A DNA stretch of 64,000 bases from an uncultured Collinsella sp. (GTDB taxonomy: Bacteria; Actinomycetota; Coriobacteriia; Coriobacteriales; Coriobacteriaceae), in assembly GCA_900540845.1 (NCBI GenBank), contig UQHS01000004.1, positions 62,001 through 126,000 on the forward strand. Reading direction: 5' to 3'. Of the stretch, positions 7,949 to 16,235 are shown piece by piece (the first letter of the stretch is position 1; every line of letters starts with the position of its first letter). The notes below the pieces were generated by a model, which worked only from the letters and a program-made list of their open reading frames with translations, was not told where the DNA came from and ran no database searches. The position numbers were made by a program, and so were the translations under genes.

Positions 7949-9109
7949 TTGAGTGAGATTCAGAACTCGTCCATCTTCTCCCTCGACGACGTCGATACCG
8001 AGGAGATGAACAACCTCATCGACAACTCCATCACCGATTTCGATGAGGGCGACCTGGTCAACGGCACCGTTGTGAAGATCGAGCGCGACGAGGTCCTCGT
8101 CGACATCGGCTTCAAGTCCGAGGGCGTCATTCCCGTCCGCGAGCTTTCCATCCGCAAGGATGCCAACCCCGCCGACCTCGTGGCGCTGGGCGACTCCATC
8201 GAGGCGCTCGTGCTCCAGAAGGAGGACAAGGACGGTCGTCTGGTTCTCTCCAAGAAGCGCGCCGAGTACGAGCGTGCCTGGAACCGCATCGAGGAGAAGT
8301 TCAACGCCGGCGAGAACGTCGAGGGCGAGGTTATCGAGGTCGTCAAGGGCGGTCTTATCCTCGACATCGGCCTCCGTGGCTTCCTGCCTGCTTCCCTCGT
8401 TGACCTTCGCCGCGTGAAGGATCTCACCTCCTATCTCGGCACCTCCATCGAGGCCCGCGTCATCGAGATGGATCGCAACCGCAACAACGTCGTGCTCTCC
8501 CGCCGCGTTGTCCTCGAGGAGTCCCGCAAGGCCGAGCGCTCCGAGATTCTCTCCAAGCTCAAGAGCGGCATGCGCCTCAAGGGCACCGTTTCCTCCATCG
8601 TGGACTTCGGCGCCTTCGTGGATCTGGGCGGCATCGACGGCCTCATCCATATCTCCGAGCTCTCTTGGAACCACGTCAACCACCCCTCCGAGGTCGTCAA
8701 GGTCGGCCAGGAGGTCGAGGTCGAGGTTCTCGACGTCGACCTGAACCGCGAGCGCATCTCCCTCGGTCTCAAGCAGACCACCGAGGATCCGTGGCGCGCT
8801 CTCGTCAAGAAGTACCCCGTGGGCGCTATCGTCGAGGGTACCGTCACCAAGCTCGTGCCCTTCGGCGCGTTCGTTGACCTCGGTGACGGCATCGAGGGCC
8901 TGGTCCACATCTCCGAGATGGCCAACAAGCACGTCGACCAGCCTGCTCAGGTCACCGCTGTGGGTGCCAAGGTCCAGGTCAAGGTCATGGAGATCGACCT
9001 CGACCGTCGTCGTATCTCCCTCTCCATGAAGTCCGCTGCCGAGACCCTCGGCATCGAGATCGAGGTTACCCCGCTCGAGGGTGAGGAGAAGGCCGAGGAC
9101 GCCGAGTAG
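7949..9109 (+). CDS. rpsA: 30S ribosomal protein S1
   Basis: 386 residues with four consecutive S1 (OB-fold) RNA-binding repeats, starting at about residues 36, 121, 206 and 291. The last two carry the strongest GTVxxxxxFGAFVDLGxxIxGLVHISE signature. Four repeats are normal in high-GC Gram-positives; proteobacterial S1 has six. The start is TTG 7949 (MSEIQNSS), supported by GAAAGGGG at 7934-7941; no ATG fits. It binds mRNA leaders at the 30S subunit during initiation. It stands alone with its own terminator at 9148, as expected for this housekeeping gene. The C-terminal tail is acidic. Confidence 0.95.
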   Translation: MSEIQNSSIFSLDDVDTEEMNNLIDNSITDFDEGDLVNGTVVKIERDEVLVDIGFKSEGVIPVRELSIRKDANPADLVALGDSIEALVLQKEDKDGRLVLSKKRAEYERAWNRIEEKFNAGENVEGEVIEVVKGGLILDIGLRGFLPASLVDLRRVKDLTSYLGTSIEARVIEMDRNRNNVVLSRRVVLEESRKAERSEILSKLKSGMRLKGTVSSIVDFGAFVDLGGIDGLIHISELSWNHVNHPSEVVKVGQEVEVEVLDVDLNRERISLGLKQTTEDPWRALVKKYPVGAIVEGTVTKLVPFGAFVDLGDGIEGLVHISEMANKHVDQPAQVTAVGAKVQVKVMEIDLDRRRISLSMKSAAETLGIEIEVTPLEGEEKAEDAE

Positions 9110-9147
9110 CACTTCGGCTATCGCCTTTGAACCATAGGTTCGCTGCA

Positions 9148-9182
9148 GACCCCGACGGGCATCCGCTCGCCGGGGTCTTTCT
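9148..9182 (+). terminator. rpsA terminator
   Basis: GACCCCG at 9148-9154 pairs with CGGGGTC at 9171-9177, with a GC-rich inner region that can extend the stem, followed by TTTCTC. Confidence 0.8.
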
Positions 9183-9312
9183 CATGAAGCGATAGCCGGC
9201 ATGCCGTTTATCGGGTTGGCGCCTCGCCGCTCGTCCGCACCGCCGGCAGTCGTTTGTTGTATTGGGGCATAATAGTGCCTTGTTGATGTAACTGAGAGGG
9301 AAGGGGGCGCCC

Positions 9313-10740
9313 ATGCGCGCTGATGTGATGGAGGACGTCGAGAACTACGTCGACGAGGTGTGGGAGGACGTCGTCGCAGATATCGCCTCCCTCGTGGCGC
9401 ATCCCTCGGTTGCCGATTCGTCGGTGGGCGAGGCAGGTTCCCCCTTTGGCGCGCCCGTTCGCGGGGCGCTGGATTCCGCCCTCGCCATTGCAGAGCGCCT
9501 GGGCTATCAGGTGGGAGATGACGAGGGTTATGTCGGTTTTGCCGATATCGCTGGCGAGCGCTCCGGGCATATCGCCACCATCGCGCATGTCGACGTGGTC
9601 CCCGCAGGCCCCGGTTGGGCGACCGACCCCTTCACCATGGAGCGGCGCGAAGGATGGCTGCTCGGCCGCGGTGTGATCGACGACAAGGGGCCGGCCGTGC
9701 TCTCGTTGTATGCGGGCGCCTACCTGCTGCGCGCCGGCATCACGCCGCGCTACACCTTCCGTGCGCTCATCGGCTGCGATGAAGAGGTGGGCATGACGGA
9801 CGTACATCATTATCTGGCCACGCACGAGCAACCTCTGTTCCTGTTCACCCCCGATGCCGAGTTCCCGGTGTGCAACGCCGAGAAGGGCTGCTTCGGCGGT
9901 ACGTTCGTGAGCGCCCCGATCGAGGGTGGCGTGATTGAGTCGTGGAGCGGTGCCGAGGCCACAAACGCCATTCCGAGCGAGTCGGTGTGCGTGCTCGCCG
10001 TGCCCGCTTCCGAGCTTCCCGCCCCGCGCGCCCATGCTGACCGCCTTGTTGTCGAGGTGCTGGATGGCACCCGCACGCGCATCTTTGCGCAGGGCATCGG
10101 CGGTCACGCCTCTCTGCCCGAGGGCACTATCAACGCGATCGCGCTGGTGGTCGAGTATCTCCAGGAGGTCGCGTCTGCGCGCCCCGATCTTTTTGCGGAG
10201 TCCGAGCTCGCCTATCTCAACCTGCTCTCCATCGTGCACGAGGGCACGGCGGGCGAGGGCTTGGGCATCGAGGCGGAAAGCGACGCGTTTGGTTCGCTCA
10301 CGTGCAACGCCGGCACCATCGACGTATGTGATGGCCGTATTTCGCAGACCATCGACGTCCGTTACCCCGATTCGATTACCTGCGATGAGATGGCGATGAT
10401 CTGCCGCGCCCATGCAGCCCGCTATGGGGCCGAGTTCCAGAGAGGCCGTTCGAAAGAGCCGTTTTCCGTCTCGGCCGACAGCCCGGCGGTGCAGGCGCTG
10501 CTCAATGTGTATCGTGAAGTGACGGGCAAGCCCGCTGCGCCGTTTTCCATGGGCGGCGGCACGTACGCCCGCAATTTCGCATGCGCCGTCTCGTTTGGCC
10601 CCGAGGACAACAGTCTCGAGCTTCCCGAGTGGGCCGGCAGTATGCACGGCCCCAACGAGGCGGCGTGCGAGGCCTTGCTGCGCGATGCGCTCAAGATGTA
10701 TATCCTTGCCATTTTGCGCCTGAATGAGCTTGATCTGTAG
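9313..10740 (+). CDS. M20-family dipeptidase (PepV/Sapep type)
   Basis: 475 residues, the usual PepV length. The di-zinc ligands are visible in order: His92 in AHVDVVP with Asp94, Asp124 in IDDKGP, Glu157-Glu158 in CDEEVG, an Asp in TPDAEFP, and the late His in MHGPNE. Sapep/PepV enzymes are cytoplasmic aminopeptidase-type dipeptidases that release amino acids from dipeptides. The start ATG 9313 follows GAGAGGGAAGGGGGCG. The small membrane gene at 10765 starts 24 bases downstream and probably shares the transcript. Exact peptide preference is unknown. Confidence 0.9.
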   Translation: MRADVMEDVENYVDEVWEDVVADIASLVAHPSVADSSVGEAGSPFGAPVRGALDSALAIAERLGYQVGDDEGYVGFADIAGERSGHIATIAHVDVVPAGPGWATDPFTMERREGWLLGRGVIDDKGPAVLSLYAGAYLLRAGITPRYTFRALIGCDEEVGMTDVHHYLATHEQPLFLFTPDAEFPVCNAEKGCFGGTFVSAPIEGGVIESWSGAEATNAIPSESVCVLAVPASELPAPRAHADRLVVEVLDGTRTRIFAQGIGGHASLPEGTINAIALVVEYLQEVASARPDLFAESELAYLNLLSIVHEGTAGEGLGIEAESDAFGSLTCNAGTIDVCDGRISQTIDVRYPDSITCDEMAMICRAHAARYGAEFQRGRSKEPFSVSADSPAVQALLNVYREVTGKPAAPFSMGGGTYARNFACAVSFGPEDNSLELPEWAGSMHGPNEAACEALLRDALKMYILAILRLNELDL

Positions 10741-10764
10741 GTATCTGCACGAAGGGACGAGTCC

Positions 10765-10917
10765 ATGCCAAATCTTTGGGAGCAGTTGTTCTATATCGCA
10801 ATCATCGCGCTGGCCATGGTGTTTGGCGGTCACCTGTATCGCAAACGCCACGATAGCCCGGATGATGGGAAGATAGGCCAGCCCTCCAAGAAGAAGCGTC
10901 CGAAAAAGAGGCATTAG
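10765..10917 (+). CDS. Small single-span membrane protein with basic tail
   Basis: 50 residues beginning MPNLWEQLFYIA. One hydrophobic helix covers residues 8-22. The rest is strongly basic and ends KKKRPKKRH. GAAGGGACGAG gives a plausible ribosome site, and it follows the dipeptidase by 24 bases. I do not recognise a family. The layout (short N-terminal anchor, cytoplasmic Lys/Arg tail) suggests contact with nucleic acid or lipid headgroups, but no function can be assigned. A pair of hairpins follows, so it ends the transcript. Confidence 0.6.
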   Translation: MPNLWEQLFYIAIIALAMVFGGHLYRKRHDSPDDGKIGQPSKKKRPKKRH

Positions 10918-10962
10918 CTGAGTCGGCTGATTCGCGGTTGCTCGGCTGGCTCCTGCATAAGA

Positions 10963-11043
10963 GGGTGTAAGCATCCTCGTACGGATGCGCACCCTACAAC
11001 TCCATGAATTATGCCCCGTCTCCACTTGAGAGGCGGGGTTTTG
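10963..11043 (+). terminator. Two tandem hairpins ending the dipeptidase transcript
   Basis: First hairpin: GGGTG/GCATCC pairs with GGATGC/CACCC at 10963-10994. Second: CCCCGTCTC pairs with GAGAGGCGGGG at 11014-11038 and is followed by TTTTG. The second is a typical intrinsic terminator. Confidence 0.75.
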
Positions 11044-11622
11044 CATGTGTTTGCCGTGTCCAACTAATGCGTAACCGCGCGGGCGTGAAAGCAGCGGAAC
11101 GCATGCTGCGCAACGATTGTGTATTGCTCAATGCGTGTGGTAGGGGGTTACAAAATAAGATGTGAGGGCTTTGTTTAAAACGGACTTGTATACCAGCTTT
11201 GCGGGATGGAAAAATCGAGGTTTCAGGGCACACGGATGCTGTCCTATTCCGGAACCTGCTGAATAACCCCGCACATCTTAAAATCAAACCCCCCCATACA
11301 GTGTAAATCGCGCGTCTTAGTGCCCCCATCGATCGTGGAAATGGGTGCAACGGCTCGGACTCCTGCAAAGAATTCGTTCCAGGCGTCATCCGACTGCGGT
11401 CTCGGTGACTTTGTAAGCTGCCCGTAAGCGGTGGCGTAATGCTTCGTAATGGTTGGTCAGAGTGCGGTAAGAGACGGCGAACGTGGGGAAATGGCCGGTG
11501 AGTGCACGGTATTGTGCTGTGTCGAAAGACGGATGGGGCCACAGGGTTGCGCCCCATGGGGCCTCAAGCGCTCCGATCCGTCGCGCGCACCGTGCGCGCT
11601 GTACACTCTCGAAGGGAGAACC
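11044..11622. other. 579-base gene-free region upstream of pstS
   Basis: No open frame here has a convincing start or family match. The left part (11044-11380) contains nothing I can assign, apart from a C-run near 11290. The right part carries the periodic GTAA array at 11413-11470, described separately, and the pstS leader. GAAGGGAGAA at 11611-11620 is the pstS ribosome site. Confidence 0.6.
11413..11470 (+). promoter_or_regulatory. Candidate Pho-type operator: GTAA/GTCA repeats at about 11-bp spacing
   Basis: GTAA occurs at 11413, 11424, 11436, 11446 and 11467, with GTCA at 11456. The intervals are 11, 12, 10, 10 and 11 bases. PhoB/PhoP-type regulators bind direct repeats spaced about one helical turn. 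The array lies about 150 bases upstream of pstS, the standard target. That this is the PhoP site is inferred. Confidence 0.5.
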
Positions 11623-12555
11623 ATGTTCGATTATTCCTGCTCTCGCCGCTCGTTTATCGGTCTTGCCGGCGGTCTCGCCGCGGCTGCCGGGCTGGGTCTC
11701 GTCGGCTGCGGTGGCACTGAGGCCCCTGCCGCCGGTTCCGCCGACGCCGCCGCAGGCGTTGTGGGCGAGGTCACCTACGACGGCGCCTCGTCCTTCGCCG
11801 CCCTGGTGGAGGCCGCGGCCGAGCAGTTCATGAACGAGAACCCCGACTGCGTCATCTCCGGTTCCGGCAACGGGTCCGGCGCCGGTCTGACCGCTGTGTC
11901 CTCGGGTACCGTCACCATCGGCAACTCGGACGTTTTCGCCGAGACCAAGCTCGATGCCGACGCCGCCGCCAACCTCGTGGACCACGAGGTTGCGGTCGTG
12001 GGCATGGGCCCGATTGTGTCCAAGAACGTCACGGTGGACGACCTGACGCTCGACCAGCTCAAGGGCATCTTCAGCGGTGCCATCACCAACTGGAGCGAGG
12101 TTGGTGGCGAGGACGCCGAGATTGTGGTCGTCAACCGCAAGGAGGGCTCCGGCACCCGCGCCACGTTCGAGGCCGCTGTGTTCGGCGACGAGAAGAACAC
12201 CTATAAGCCCGCGCAGCCCGAGCAGGATAAATCCGGCGACGTCCAGACCCTGATGGGCTCTACCGACAACGCCATCTCCTACATCGACTTCTCCCACTTC
12301 GACGACGCGAAGTTCACCGCCATCAAGGTCGGCGCCGTCGAGCCCGTGAGCGACAACGTCCTCGACAACAGCTTCCCCATCTGGGCGACCGAGCACATGT
12401 ATTGCGCCAAGGACGCCGACGACGCCACGAAGGCGTTCCTCGAGTACATGCTCTCCGATGACGTTCAGGGCTCCCTCGTTGAGGAGCAGGGCTTCATTCC
12501 GGTCGCCGAGATGAAGGTCGTCAAGGACGCCGAGGGCGTCGTCTCGAAGAAATAA
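11623..12555 (+). CDS. pstS: Phosphate ABC transporter, substrate-binding lipoprotein
   Basis: 310 residues. The N-terminus carries twin arginines (SRRSFIG, residues 7-13) and a lipobox LVGC with Cys29, so it looks like a Tat-exported lipoprotein anchored on the outer face of the membrane. The PstS fold follows, with the phosphate-binding segments GSGNGSG (about 79-85) and KEGSGTR, plus TNWSEVGG. It captures inorganic phosphate and hands it to PstC-PstA. ATG 11623 follows GAAGGGAGAA; the frame is open further upstream but without signal-peptide character. First gene of pstSCAB; no phoU follows pstB in the window. Confidence 0.94.
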   Translation: MFDYSCSRRSFIGLAGGLAAAAGLGLVGCGGTEAPAAGSADAAAGVVGEVTYDGASSFAALVEAAAEQFMNENPDCVISGSGNGSGAGLTAVSSGTVTIGNSDVFAETKLDADAAANLVDHEVAVVGMGPIVSKNVTVDDLTLDQLKGIFSGAITNWSEVGGEDAEIVVVNRKEGSGTRATFEAAVFGDEKNTYKPAQPEQDKSGDVQTLMGSTDNAISYIDFSHFDDAKFTAIKVGAVEPVSDNVLDNSFPIWATEHMYCAKDADDATKAFLEYMLSDDVQGSLVEEQGFIPVAEMKVVKDAEGVVSKK

Positions 12556-12587
12556 CGGTAGTCCGAGTACATCTTGAAAGGTGCGTC

Positions 12588-13499
12588 ATGGCAAAGCTCA
12601 TGCCTAAGCGCAGTCTTGAGAGGGTCGGCCAGGGCGTCACGGGCGCGTGCGTAGCGCTCGTGACGCTTCTTGTGGTAGCGCTGATCGTCATGGTGGCGCT
12701 CAAGGGCCTGTCGACCTTTTTCAAGGACGGCGTCGACGTAATCGGGTTCTTCACGGGGACCAACTGGAGCCTCGCGCACGTGGACGAGGCGACCGGCTTG
12801 CCGCAGACCGGGGCGCTGCCGCTCATCGTCACGTCGTTTGCGGTCACGTTGCTGTCGACCGCGATCGCGCTGCCCATCGCCGTGGGTTCGGCCATCTTTG
12901 CCGTCGAGATTGCGCCCTCGTTTGGCCGGCGCATCTTCCAGCCGCTCGTCGAGCTGCTCGTGGGCATTCCGTCGGTGGTGTTCGGCCTCATCGGCTTTCA
13001 CGTGGTGGTCACCGCGTGCAAGGCGGTGTTTGGCACGCAGACGGGCATGGGCATCCTGCCCGGCGCCATCGTGCTGGCGGTGATGATCTTGCCCACGGTG
13101 ACGACCCTGTCCATGGACGCCCTTCGCGCGGTGCCCGACGGATACCGTCAGGGCTCTCTGGCGCTGGGGTATACCCGTTGGCAGACGATTCTCCACGTGG
13201 TGCTCACGAGCGCCATGCCGTCGCTCATGACCGCGGTGGTTCTCGGCATGACCCGTGCGTTTGGCGAGACGCTCGCTGTGCGCATGGTCATCGGAGGCGC
13301 CGAGGTCATGCCCCTGTCTCTGCTGTCGCCCGCGTCCACCATCACGACGACGCTTACCACGAGCATGGCGATCTATGCCGACGGGTCGGTGCAAAAGGAC
13401 GTGCTGTGGTCGCTCGCCCTGCTGTTGATGGGCATGTCGCTCGTCTTTATCCTCATCATCCATCTGATCGGCAAGAAGGGGGCGAAGTCTCATGGCTAG
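12588..13499 (+). CDS. pstC: Phosphate ABC transporter permease PstC
   Basis: 303 residues with about six membrane segments. The binding-protein-dependent permease loop (EAA-type) is visible around ALRAVPDGYRQGSLALGYTRWQTILHVVLTSAMP. AAAGGTGCGTC precedes the ATG. It forms the channel with PstA. Its last eight bases overlap the pstA start, indicating translational coupling. Confidence 0.94.
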   Translation: MAKLMPKRSLERVGQGVTGACVALVTLLVVALIVMVALKGLSTFFKDGVDVIGFFTGTNWSLAHVDEATGLPQTGALPLIVTSFAVTLLSTAIALPIAVGSAIFAVEIAPSFGRRIFQPLVELLVGIPSVVFGLIGFHVVVTACKAVFGTQTGMGILPGAIVLAVMILPTVTTLSMDALRAVPDGYRQGSLALGYTRWQTILHVVLTSAMPSLMTAVVLGMTRAFGETLAVRMVIGGAEVMPLSLLSPASTITTTLTTSMAIYADGSVQKDVLWSLALLLMGMSLVFILIIHLIGKKGAKSHG

Positions 13500-14520
13500 C
13501 GCCCATTATGCGAGTGTCAAGCAGGCCGCGGAGGCGACGTGCGGCGGCGCGGATGCGTTGCGCGACGCCGGCCCCGCACCGTGCGGTGACGCGGTCGCCC
13601 GCGGTGACGCGGCGGAGACGCACGCGCATATTCGACGCGCCCAAAGGGGTGACAAGGTCGCCACGATCGTGCTCGCCTGCATCGCGGGCCTGGTGATGCT
13701 CATCGTCGTCGCCATGGTCGGCTTCATCCTCTTCGAAGGGGTCTCCACGCTGTTCACGCCCGGCTTCCTCACGCAGCCCAGCCGCTCCGGAGGCGTCGCC
13801 GGTGGTGTCGCCTACCAGCTGTTCGATTCGTTATATCTGCTCGTGCTCACGCTGATCATCTCGGTGCCGGTGAGCCTGGGCGCCGCGGTGTTCCTTACCG
13901 AGTACGCGCCCTCAGGCCCCGTGACAAGCGTCGCCAGCACCGCCATCGAGGTGCTCTCCTCGCTGCCCTCGATCGTGGTGGGCATGTTCGGCTTCCTCGT
14001 GTTCTCGGTGAACTTCGGCTGGAAGTACTCGATCATCTCCGGCGCCGTCGCCCTGACCATGTTCAACATCCCAATTTTGGTCCGTGTGATCCAGCAGGCC
14101 CTCGAAGACGTGCCGCGGCATCAGCGCGATGCGTGCCTCGCGATGGGGCTCACGCGATGGGAGGCGACGATTCACGTGCTCATCCCCGCGGCCATGCCCG
14201 CGATCGTGACGGGCGTCGTGCTGTCGGCGGGACGCGTGTTTGGCGAGGCCGCCGCGCTGCTGTTCACGTCGGGCATGTCGAGCCCCGTGCGCCTCAACTT
14301 CCTCTCGCTGAATTTCGCGAGCCCCACGTGCGCGTGGAACATCTTCCGACCGGGCGAATCGCTCGCCGTGCACATCTACAAGATTTACGGCGAGGGTAGC
14401 GCCTCGGCGCAGCACATCGTGTGGGGCACCGCCGCATTGCTGATGATATGCGTGCTGATGTTCAACGTGGTGTCCCGTGTGGCCGGCAAGGCCCTGGCGA
14501 AAAGGATGACGGCCGAATGA
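13492..14520 (+). CDS. pstA: Phosphate ABC transporter permease PstA
   Basis: 342 residues, about 45 longer at the N-terminus than typical PstA because of an Ala/Gly/Asp-rich hydrophilic stretch before the first membrane helix (about residue 58). The start at 13492 overlaps pstC by eight bases and has AAGAAGGGGG upstream; a shorter start is possible but I see no better ribosome site. The permease loop is at QALEDVPRHQRDACLAMGLTRWEATIHVLIPAAMP. It partners with PstC. Its stop overlaps the pstB start (ATGA). Confidence 0.93.
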   Translation: MASAHYASVKQAAEATCGGADALRDAGPAPCGDAVARGDAAETHAHIRRAQRGDKVATIVLACIAGLVMLIVVAMVGFILFEGVSTLFTPGFLTQPSRSGGVAGGVAYQLFDSLYLLVLTLIISVPVSLGAAVFLTEYAPSGPVTSVASTAIEVLSSLPSIVVGMFGFLVFSVNFGWKYSIISGAVALTMFNIPILVRVIQQALEDVPRHQRDACLAMGLTRWEATIHVLIPAAMPAIVTGVVLSAGRVFGEAAALLFTSGMSSPVRLNFLSLNFASPTCAWNIFRPGESLAVHIYKIYGEGSASAQHIVWGTAALLMICVLMFNVVSRVAGKALAKRMTAE

Positions 14521-15311
14521 TTGAATTTGCTGCGTGGAAGTCGGGCGTCGAGCCCGGCGAGATCGTCCTCGAGACGCGCGATGTCCATGTGTATTACGGT
14601 GAAAACCATGCGCTGCATGGCACGTCGCTCGCGTTTCGCACGGGTGAGATCACTGCGTTGATCGGGCCGTCCGGCTGCGGGAAGTCGACGTTTCTCCGCT
14701 CGCTCAACCTCATGAACCGCGAGATCCGCGGATGTCGCGTCGAGGGCGAGATACGCTACGGCGGGCGCAACGTCAACACGCGCGATGAGGACCTCTACGA
14801 GTTGCGGCGCTCGATTGGCATGGTGTTTCAGCAACCCAACCCGTTTCGCAAGTCGATTTACGAGAACATCGTGTTCGCGCCGTGGCGGCATGGTTTGAGG
14901 GGCAAGGACAACCTCGATTCCCTGGTGGAGGAGAGCCTGCGCGCCGCCGCGCTGTGGGACGAGGTCAAAGACAAGCTGCACAAAAGCGCCTACTCGCTGT
15001 CTGGCGGACAGCAGCAGCGCCTTTGCATCGCGCGCACCCTCGCCATGCATCCCGACGTGATCTTGTTTGACGAGCCCTGCTCGGCGCTCGACCCCATCTC
15101 GACGCTCGCCATCGAGGAGCTCATGCAAAGCATCGTGCGCGATCGCGCGATAGTGATCGTGACGCACAACATGGAGCAGGCGAGCCGCGTGAGCAATCGC
15201 ACCGCCTTCTTCTACATGGGGGACATGGTCGAATGCGGGCAGACCGATCAGATCTTCCAGCGCCCCCGCGACAAGCGCCTGAACGACTACCTTACTGGCA
15301 TGTTCTCCTAG
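14517..15311 (+). CDS. pstB: Phosphate ABC transporter ATPase PstB
   Basis: 264 residues. Walker A is GPSGCGKST (50-58), the signature is LSGGQQQR, and Walker B is VILFDEPCSALD, followed by the switch histidine in VTHNM. The QQPNPF Q-loop and a final DYLTGMFS-type end are typical of PstB. ATG 14517 overlaps the pstA TGA, so the two are translationally coupled. It powers phosphate import. No phoU or phoR/phoP pair follows in this window. Confidence 0.95.
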   Translation: MIEFAAWKSGVEPGEIVLETRDVHVYYGENHALHGTSLAFRTGEITALIGPSGCGKSTFLRSLNLMNREIRGCRVEGEIRYGGRNVNTRDEDLYELRRSIGMVFQQPNPFRKSIYENIVFAPWRHGLRGKDNLDSLVEESLRAAALWDEVKDKLHKSAYSLSGGQQQRLCIARTLAMHPDVILFDEPCSALDPISTLAIEELMQSIVRDRAIVIVTHNMEQASRVSNRTAFFYMGDMVECGQTDQIFQRPRDKRLNDYLTGMFS

Positions 15312-15396
15312 CTGCGACTGCACGCGGCTGTGTGCTGTCGCGCTCGGATGCCGACTGCCCGATGCTGCATCGAGGGCGAGATGCCGTGAAACGCGA

Positions 15397-15432
15397 ACGC
15401 GCCCGCCGCTTCATGTCGAGCGGCGGGCGCGT
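15397..15432. terminator. Perfect 14-bp hairpin between pstB and the GNAT gene
   Basis: ACGCGCCCGCCGCT at 15397-15410 is fully complementary to 15419-15432, with an 8-base loop. It lies between convergent genes. T-runs are poor on both sides, so terminator activity is likely but not certain. Confidence 0.65.
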
Positions 15433-15467
15433 GCGTGTGGTCGTAAGTGCGTTACGGTGGGGCTCCG

Positions 15468-16121
15468 TTATGCTTCGTCGCCGTAGATGTAGACGGTGAA
15501 GCCATCGCCGGTGTCTTGGCTGTGGTCCTCGGCGATGCGCGTCATGCCGATGTGGTCGTAGAATTCATAGTCCGATTGATTGTCGCTCATGAGGAAGAAC
15601 TTTGAGCAACCGGCGGCCTTGAGTTCGGCACGTGCTCGGCTGATGAGCTCGCGGCCCAGGCCCTTGCCCTGCCATTCGGGGCGGATGATGATGAGGTTGA
15701 TCTGCCCCTGGGCGTACTCGTTGCCCGTTGCGGCAAAGCGGTCTGCCGTGGCCTTCTCGCGCGTGTCGCCAAACAGGCAGCCCTCGAGGCGCTCGTCGGC
15801 GCCCGCCTCGACGCGCTCGCGCGCCTGGGCAAGAAGCTCCTCGTAGCGAGCCTGCCACGAAGGGTTGTCCCGCGGTACCCCCTCGTCAAAAATACCAACG
15901 CAACAAGCGGCGATAGGCGTGCCGTCGGCTTCGGCAACAAGCGCGATGGGGGAGCGCTGGAACTGCATGGCGATGTTGTAGCGCCCGGCAAGCATGGCGT
16001 CTTCGAAGTCGCCTCGGTTGCGTAGGCTGTTGGTCCAGAGCGTGCAGTACAGGTCGGCGAGTTCGTCGAGGTCCTCAAGACGGGCCTCTCGAATTTGGAC
16101 GTTGCTGGCACTGATGGGCAT
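15468..16121 (-). CDS. GNAT-family N-acetyltransferase
   Basis: 217 residues from ATG 16121 (MPISASNVQIREA), which follows GGAGG on the minus strand; an ATG 21 bases upstream lacks a ribosome site. The acetyl-CoA pyrophosphate-binding motif A is RPEWQGKGLGRELI, and motif B follows with the YEFYDHIGM segment. GNAT enzymes transfer an acetyl group from acetyl-CoA to amines. The substrate cannot be inferred. A middle insertion (about residues 80-125, acidic and Arg-rich) is larger than in minimal GNATs. It is divergent from the ABC-F gene. Confidence 0.85.
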   Translation of the reverse strand: MPISASNVQIREARLEDLDELADLYCTLWTNSLRNRGDFEDAMLAGRYNIAMQFQRSPIALVAEADGTPIAACCVGIFDEGVPRDNPSWQARYEELLAQARERVEAGADERLEGCLFGDTREKATADRFAATGNEYAQGQINLIIIRPEWQGKGLGRELISRARAELKAAGCSKFFLMSDNQSDYEFYDHIGMTRIAEDHSQDTGDGFTVYIYGDEA

Positions 16122-16235
16122 GGTTCCTCCAATCGATGACAACGAGATATGTTCTACCCATATGCGCGACGTGGTAGTACGGCCGCCCTGCTAAGATGGG
16201 GGACTGGAGAATATGACTGCGAGGAGCGATTCGAC

